From Bradyrhizobium sp. CCBAU 51765 (GTDB lineage Bacteria; Pseudomonadota; Alphaproteobacteria; Rhizobiales; Xanthobacteraceae), in NCBI RefSeq assembly GCF_015291725.1, contig NZ_CP030038.1, positions 5,383,001 through 5,447,000 on the forward strand: a stretch of DNA of 64,000 nucleotides, in the 5' to 3' direction. Numbering within the stretch: the first letter of the stretch is position 1; each line of letters starts with the position of its first letter. The position numbers were made by a program, and so were the translations under genes. Shown here in pieces: positions 61,079 to 64,000 of this stretch. The notes below the pieces were generated by a model that saw only the letters and a list, made by a program, of their open reading frames with translations, was not told the DNA's origin and ran no database searches.

Positions 61079-61582
61079 ATGGCCGTCATCTTGATCACCG
61101 GCGGAGCGCGATCGGGCAAGAGCACCCGGGCGGAAGCGCGCGCGCGCAGCTTTCCCGGCCAGCCCGTCTACGTCGCAACCGCCGAGGCGCTCGATGGTGA
61201 AATGGAGCAACGCATCGCACGACATCGCGCGCGGCGCGGAACCGATTGGATCGAGCGCGAGGTCCCGCTCGATCTCGTGCCGGCGCTGCTCGCAACCGAT
61301 GGCGGGGGCGCGAGGCTCGTGGACTGCCTGACGCTGTGGCTCTCCAACCTGATGCATGCGGCGCGCGACTGGGAGCGAGACGTGAGAGAACTCGCCGGCG
61401 CCCTGCCCCGCCTGAGCAGCCCCGTCGTTCTTGTGACCAACGAGGTCGGCCTCGGCATCGTGCCCGACAACGCGCTGGCGCGCAGCTTCCGCGACGCCGC
61501 CGGGATCATGAATCAGATCCTTGCCGATGTCGCCGACGAGGTCGAGTTCGTCGTCGCCGGCCTGCCGATGAAGCTGAAATGA
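61079..61582 (+). CDS. cobP: Adenosylcobinamide kinase / guanylyltransferase, CobP (CobU)
   Basis: A 167-aa bifunctional enzyme that phosphorylates adenosylcobinamide and transfers GMP to it. The P-loop is 'ITGGARSGKSTRAE'; the guanylylated His lies in 'RIARHRARRGTDW'; 'LVTNEVGLGIVPDN' completes the fold. AGGAG stands six bases before ATG 61079. It overlaps cobV by ATGA, so the pair is coupled. Confidence 0.95.
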   Translation: MAVILITGGARSGKSTRAEARARSFPGQPVYVATAEALDGEMEQRIARHRARRGTDWIEREVPLDLVPALLATDGGGARLVDCLTLWLSNLMHAARDWERDVRELAGALPRLSSPVVLVTNEVGLGIVPDNALARSFRDAAGIMNQILADVADEVEFVVAGLPMKLK

Positions 61583-62364
61583 TCCCGCGCGCCGAGCTCT
61601 TGCGAGACGTCATCGCCGACCTCAGGATCGCAGCGTCGTTCGTCACGATCCTGCCGGTGGCATCGTCGAAGCCCGCCGGCGACGGCGCGATCGCGCGCGC
61701 GACCTGGGCGCTGCCCGTCGCGGGACTGCTGGTCGGCCTCGCCGGCGCGTTGGTCTACAAGATCTCCATTCGCTTCGGACTGACACCGGGTCTTGCCGCC
61801 CTGCTCGTGCTGGCCACCACCGCTTTCATCACCGGCGCGCTGCACGAGGACGGACTTGCCGACACCGCGGACGGACTCGGCGGCGGCCGGACACGCGAGC
61901 GCAAGCTCGAGATCATGCGCGACAGCCGGATCGGGACCTATGGCGTCTGCGCGCTGATCCTGTCGTTCGGCCTGCGCTGGAGCGCGCTCGCGGCGATCGC
62001 CAATCCATGGGCGGTGATGCTTGCGCTCTGCGCCGCGCACACCGCTTCCCGTGCCGGCGTGCCGGCCTTCATGTCGCTGGTCCCGCCGGCGCGGCCCGAT
62101 GGGCTGTCGGCCAGCGCCGGATCGCCGCCGGGCCGCAGCGTCGCCGTCGCCTTCGCTGTTGGAACGCTCGCGCTTGCCCTGGCGTTGGGGCCAGGCAAGG
62201 CGCTGGTCGGCCTGGTCCTGCTGTCGCTCGCCGGCCTCATGCTGGCGCGGCTTGCCATCCGGCAGATCGGCGGGCAGACCGGCGACATTCTCGGGGCGTT
62301 CGAGCAACTGGGCGAGATCCTGATCCTGCTGGTTGCCGCCGCGTCCTTCCAGATGAGACATTGA
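61579..62364 (+). CDS. cobV: Adenosylcobinamide-GDP ribazoletransferase, CobV (CobS)
   Basis: A 261-aa membrane enzyme that joins adenosylcobinamide-GDP to alpha-ribazole, the last assembly step. The signature 'GALHEDGLADTADGLGGG' is present, followed by 'RERKLEIMRDSRIGTYG', and several hydrophobic helices fill the rest. The start is fixed by the ATGA overlap with cobP. bluB begins 5 bp after the stop. Confidence 0.95.
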   Translation: MIPRAELLRDVIADLRIAASFVTILPVASSKPAGDGAIARATWALPVAGLLVGLAGALVYKISIRFGLTPGLAALLVLATTAFITGALHEDGLADTADGLGGGRTRERKLEIMRDSRIGTYGVCALILSFGLRWSALAAIANPWAVMLALCAAHTASRAGVPAFMSLVPPARPDGLSASAGSPPGRSVAVAFAVGTLALALALGPGKALVGLVLLSLAGLMLARLAIRQIGGQTGDILGAFEQLGEILILLVAAASFQMRH

Positions 62365-62368
62365 CCTC

Positions 62369-63001
62369 ATGGTCGAGTTCGATGACGCCTTCCGCCAACA
62401 CCTGCGCGAGCTGTTCGTGTGGCGCCGCGACGTGCGCCGCTTTCGCAGCGACCCATTGCCGGCCGGCGCCGTCGATCGCCTGATCGAGACGGCCTGCCTC
62501 TCGCCTTCGGTCGGCCTCAGCCAGCCCTGGCGCTTCGTCACCGTCGACGACGACGCGCGGCGCCGCGCTGTGATCGACGATTTCAGATCGTGCAACGCCG
62601 ACGCTCTGAACGCCTATGTCGACGAGCGCGCCGCGCGCTATGCCACGCTGAAACTCTCGGGTCTCGAACAGGCCCCTGGTCACCTCGCCGTGTTCGCGGA
62701 CAAGGCCAGCGACATCGGCCACGGCCTCGGCCGCGCGACCATGCCGGAGACAACCGAATATTCCGTGGTCGCCGCGATCACCGCGATGTGGCTCGCCGCG
62801 CGCGCCGAGGGCATCGGTCTCGGCTGGGTGTCGATCCTGAGCCCGGATCGGATCCACGCCATTCTCGACGTGCCCAGCTCCTGGAAGTTCATCGCTTATC
62901 TCTGCATCGGCTATCCGGAGATCGAGTGCGACCGGCCCGAGCTGGAGCAGGCGAAATGGGAGCACCGGCGCGATGCGGACGAGTTCACGCTGCGGCGCTA
63001 G
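62369..63001 (+). CDS. bluB: 5,6-dimethylbenzimidazole synthase, BluB
   Basis: A 210-aa flavin-destroying nitroreductase-fold enzyme that makes the lower ligand of cobalamin from FMNH2 and oxygen. 'LFVWRRDVRRFRSDPLP', 'LSPSVGLSQPWRFV' and 'GLGWVSILSPDRIHAILDVP' are typical of BluB rather than general nitroreductases. It is the last gene of the + strand cobP-cobV-bluB operon, and its product feeds CobT. Confidence 0.94.
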   Translation: MVEFDDAFRQHLRELFVWRRDVRRFRSDPLPAGAVDRLIETACLSPSVGLSQPWRFVTVDDDARRRAVIDDFRSCNADALNAYVDERAARYATLKLSGLEQAPGHLAVFADKASDIGHGLGRATMPETTEYSVVAAITAMWLAARAEGIGLGWVSILSPDRIHAILDVPSSWKFIAYLCIGYPEIECDRPELEQAKWEHRRDADEFTLRR

Positions 63002-63206
63002 AGCACCTTTCGCGCAGATCATGCTCAGACAATGATCCAAGGCGCGATGATGATTCACCCTCATCTGATCACAGCAACCGTGTGAAACATTCGCGTTGGA
63101 CTCAAATCAACAGTTCGGATTCAAGCCTCCTTAATTCTTTCACGAGTATGTATAAGTTGTTACAACCGACTGCTACACGCAATTGCGGCAACCATAGGGA
63201 TACTGG

Positions 63207-63388
63207 CATACCTTCAAAAGGCTCCTGACAGACGAAAGCGGCGCTACGGCTATCGAATCTGGCCTTATCGCTGCAGGTGGCCTTATCGCTGCAGACTGCG
63301 TTCGCTGTCATTGGCTGCCGTCAAGAACATCGGCACCGCATTGAGCGGCGTCTTCACAAGCGTCAATACCAAGCTGACCACACTCTGA
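63207..63388 (+). pseudogene. Decayed Flp/Fap pilin gene
   Basis: The DNA still encodes a Flp-type pilin in pieces. From 63213 the frame reads FKRLLTDESGATAIESGLIA, the pilin processing region, with Ser where the conserved Tyr (IEYG) should be. After two frame changes, near 63294 and 63312, the last part reads KNIGTALSGVFTSVNTKLTT and ends at TGA 63386-63388. No start codon remains: the first frame has a stop at 63195. An 18-bp stretch (ggccttatcgctgcaggt) is repeated directly at 63261 and, as 16 bp, at 63279. No other tad/flp gene is in the window. Confidence 0.8.
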
Positions 63389-63634
63389 GCCTTCACGAAA
63401 AGCGGGGCGGCCCAGCCTCCCAGCGGCGGACTGCCGGAGATCCGAGCTCCAAGGATATTTTTGGTCAATCCAGGGCCGCCCTGCTTGCCCCTGCAAAGCC
63501 AGCGTGCCCGAGCGCCCTCATCGGCCAGCAGACGTCGCTCTCTCAGACCGCACATTGGGGAGCCCACGGCATTTGGTCCGTGCCGGACCGCGATCCTATC
63601 GCCCCTGAGCTATCGTCCGCTCCAGCCTCAAGTC
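63389..63634. other. Non-coding stretch before the LysR gene
   Basis: No gene, RNA or clear terminator could be supported in these 246 bp. Together with the decayed pilin gene and the AT-richer DNA at 63002-63206 it makes a 633-bp gap after bluB. The part just after bluB (63003-63070) has short symmetric pieces such as GATCAT/ATGATC and may be a degenerate intergenic repeat. Confidence 0.4.
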
Positions 63635-64000
63635 TCAGCGCGTCCGCATGCCTGCCTCGTCCTCCCGGCCAAACCGCTCGACCAGAAAATCGATGAACAG
63701 CCGCACCTTCACCGACAGATGCCGCGTCGGCGGATAGACTGCGTACAGCGCGAGTGGCGGCGCAGAATAGTCCTGGAGCACGACGCGCAATTCACCTTTC
63801 CGCACGGCATCTGCGGCGATGAATTCAGGGAGCAGCGCGAGCCCCCTGCCCTTGACCGCGACGTCGCGGAGCACCTCGGCATTGTTGACGCAGAGTGACC
63901 AGGCCGGCTGGATCCAGTGATCGCCATCGCTGCCTGAGAGCTTCCACTGGTTGCCGGTCAGCAGGAAGCCGTAGGTCAGCGAGGTGTGCCCGCGCAGATC
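63635..64000 (-). CDS. LysR family transcription regulator, C-terminal part
   Basis: The frame is open to the right edge, so 121 C-terminal residues are visible and the helix-turn-helix lies outside. The segment is the end of the periplasmic-binding-like effector domain: 'VLRDVAVKGRGLALLPEFI' and 'LYAVYPPTRHLSVKVRLFIDFL' are hallmark LysR motifs. A PPTRHLS segment like this is typical of the AaeR/CrgA-type group. Target unknown. Confidence 0.85.
   Translation of the reverse strand, partial: DLRGHTSLTYGFLLTGNQWKLSGSDGDHWIQPAWSLCVNNAEVLRDVAVKGRGLALLPEFIAADAVRKGELRVVLQDYSAPPLALYAVYPPTRHLSVKVRLFIDFLVERFGREDEAGMRTR

Noticed and set aside
63277..63696. Open frame of 139 codons on the + strand after bluB
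   Set aside because: It covers the decayed pilin gene in a wrong frame and runs antisense into the LysR gene; no family features.

Overview
The window is high-GC, densely packed alphaproteobacterial DNA. Gene content and style (a near-complete aerobic cobalamin pathway with BluB, CobF, CobG and CobN, many peptide-type ABC transporters, frequent ATGA, GTGA and TGATG overlaps) fit Bradyrhizobium or a close relative in the Nitrobacteraceae. That assignment is inference. No tRNA, rRNA, CRISPR array or intact insertion sequence was seen.

Region 1 (1-5788, + strand): the 3' end of an FAD-linked oxidase, a complete ribose/sugar-type ABC importer (ATPase, two permeases, binding protein) and a YciI-like protein.

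Region 2 (5792-30352, almost all - strand): a catabolic and uptake block. Read in the direction of transcription it runs hyuA, hyuB, class III aminotransferase, acyl-CoA ligase, N-carbamoyl-D-amino-acid hydrolase, flavin reductase, (hydantoin racemase on the + strand), dihydropyrimidinase-type hydantoinase, NAD-dependent epimerase, SDR, FAD monooxygenase, and then two dipeptide/oligopeptide-type ABC importers, each with its own binding protein. The theme is uptake and hydrolysis of hydantoin-like or other cyclic amide compounds, by both ATP-dependent (HyuAB) and ATP-independent enzymes.

Region 3 (30776-34928): a MocR/GabR-type regulator, a succinate-semialdehyde-type aldehyde dehydrogenase and an AraC-type regulator.

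Region 4 (35036-40105): a 76-aa protein of unknown function and a siderophore-interacting-protein-like flavin reductase on +, convergent with a PepSY membrane protein and a TonB-dependent receptor on -. The receptor lies behind a cobalamin riboswitch, so this apparent siderophore module looks tied to B12 or cobalt supply.

Region 5 (40190-63001): the cobalamin locus. A long - strand run (DUF1636 protein, cobW, cobN, cobG, cobH, cobI, cobJ, cobL, cobE, cobM, cobB, cobA) begins behind a second riboswitch. A third riboswitch precedes cbiM, cobF and cobT. On + are a ribazole-phosphatase-like gene, cobK (lying inside the - run), cobO-cobQ and cobP-cobV-bluB; cobC and cobD are on -. The enzymes run from uroporphyrinogen III methylation to nucleotide-loop assembly. 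The cobaltochelatase partners CobS and CobT and a cobalt reductase (CobR) are not in the window.

Region 6 (63002-64000): a gene-poor stretch with the remains of a Flp/Fap pilin gene, followed by the 3' end of a LysR-type regulator that runs off the right edge.
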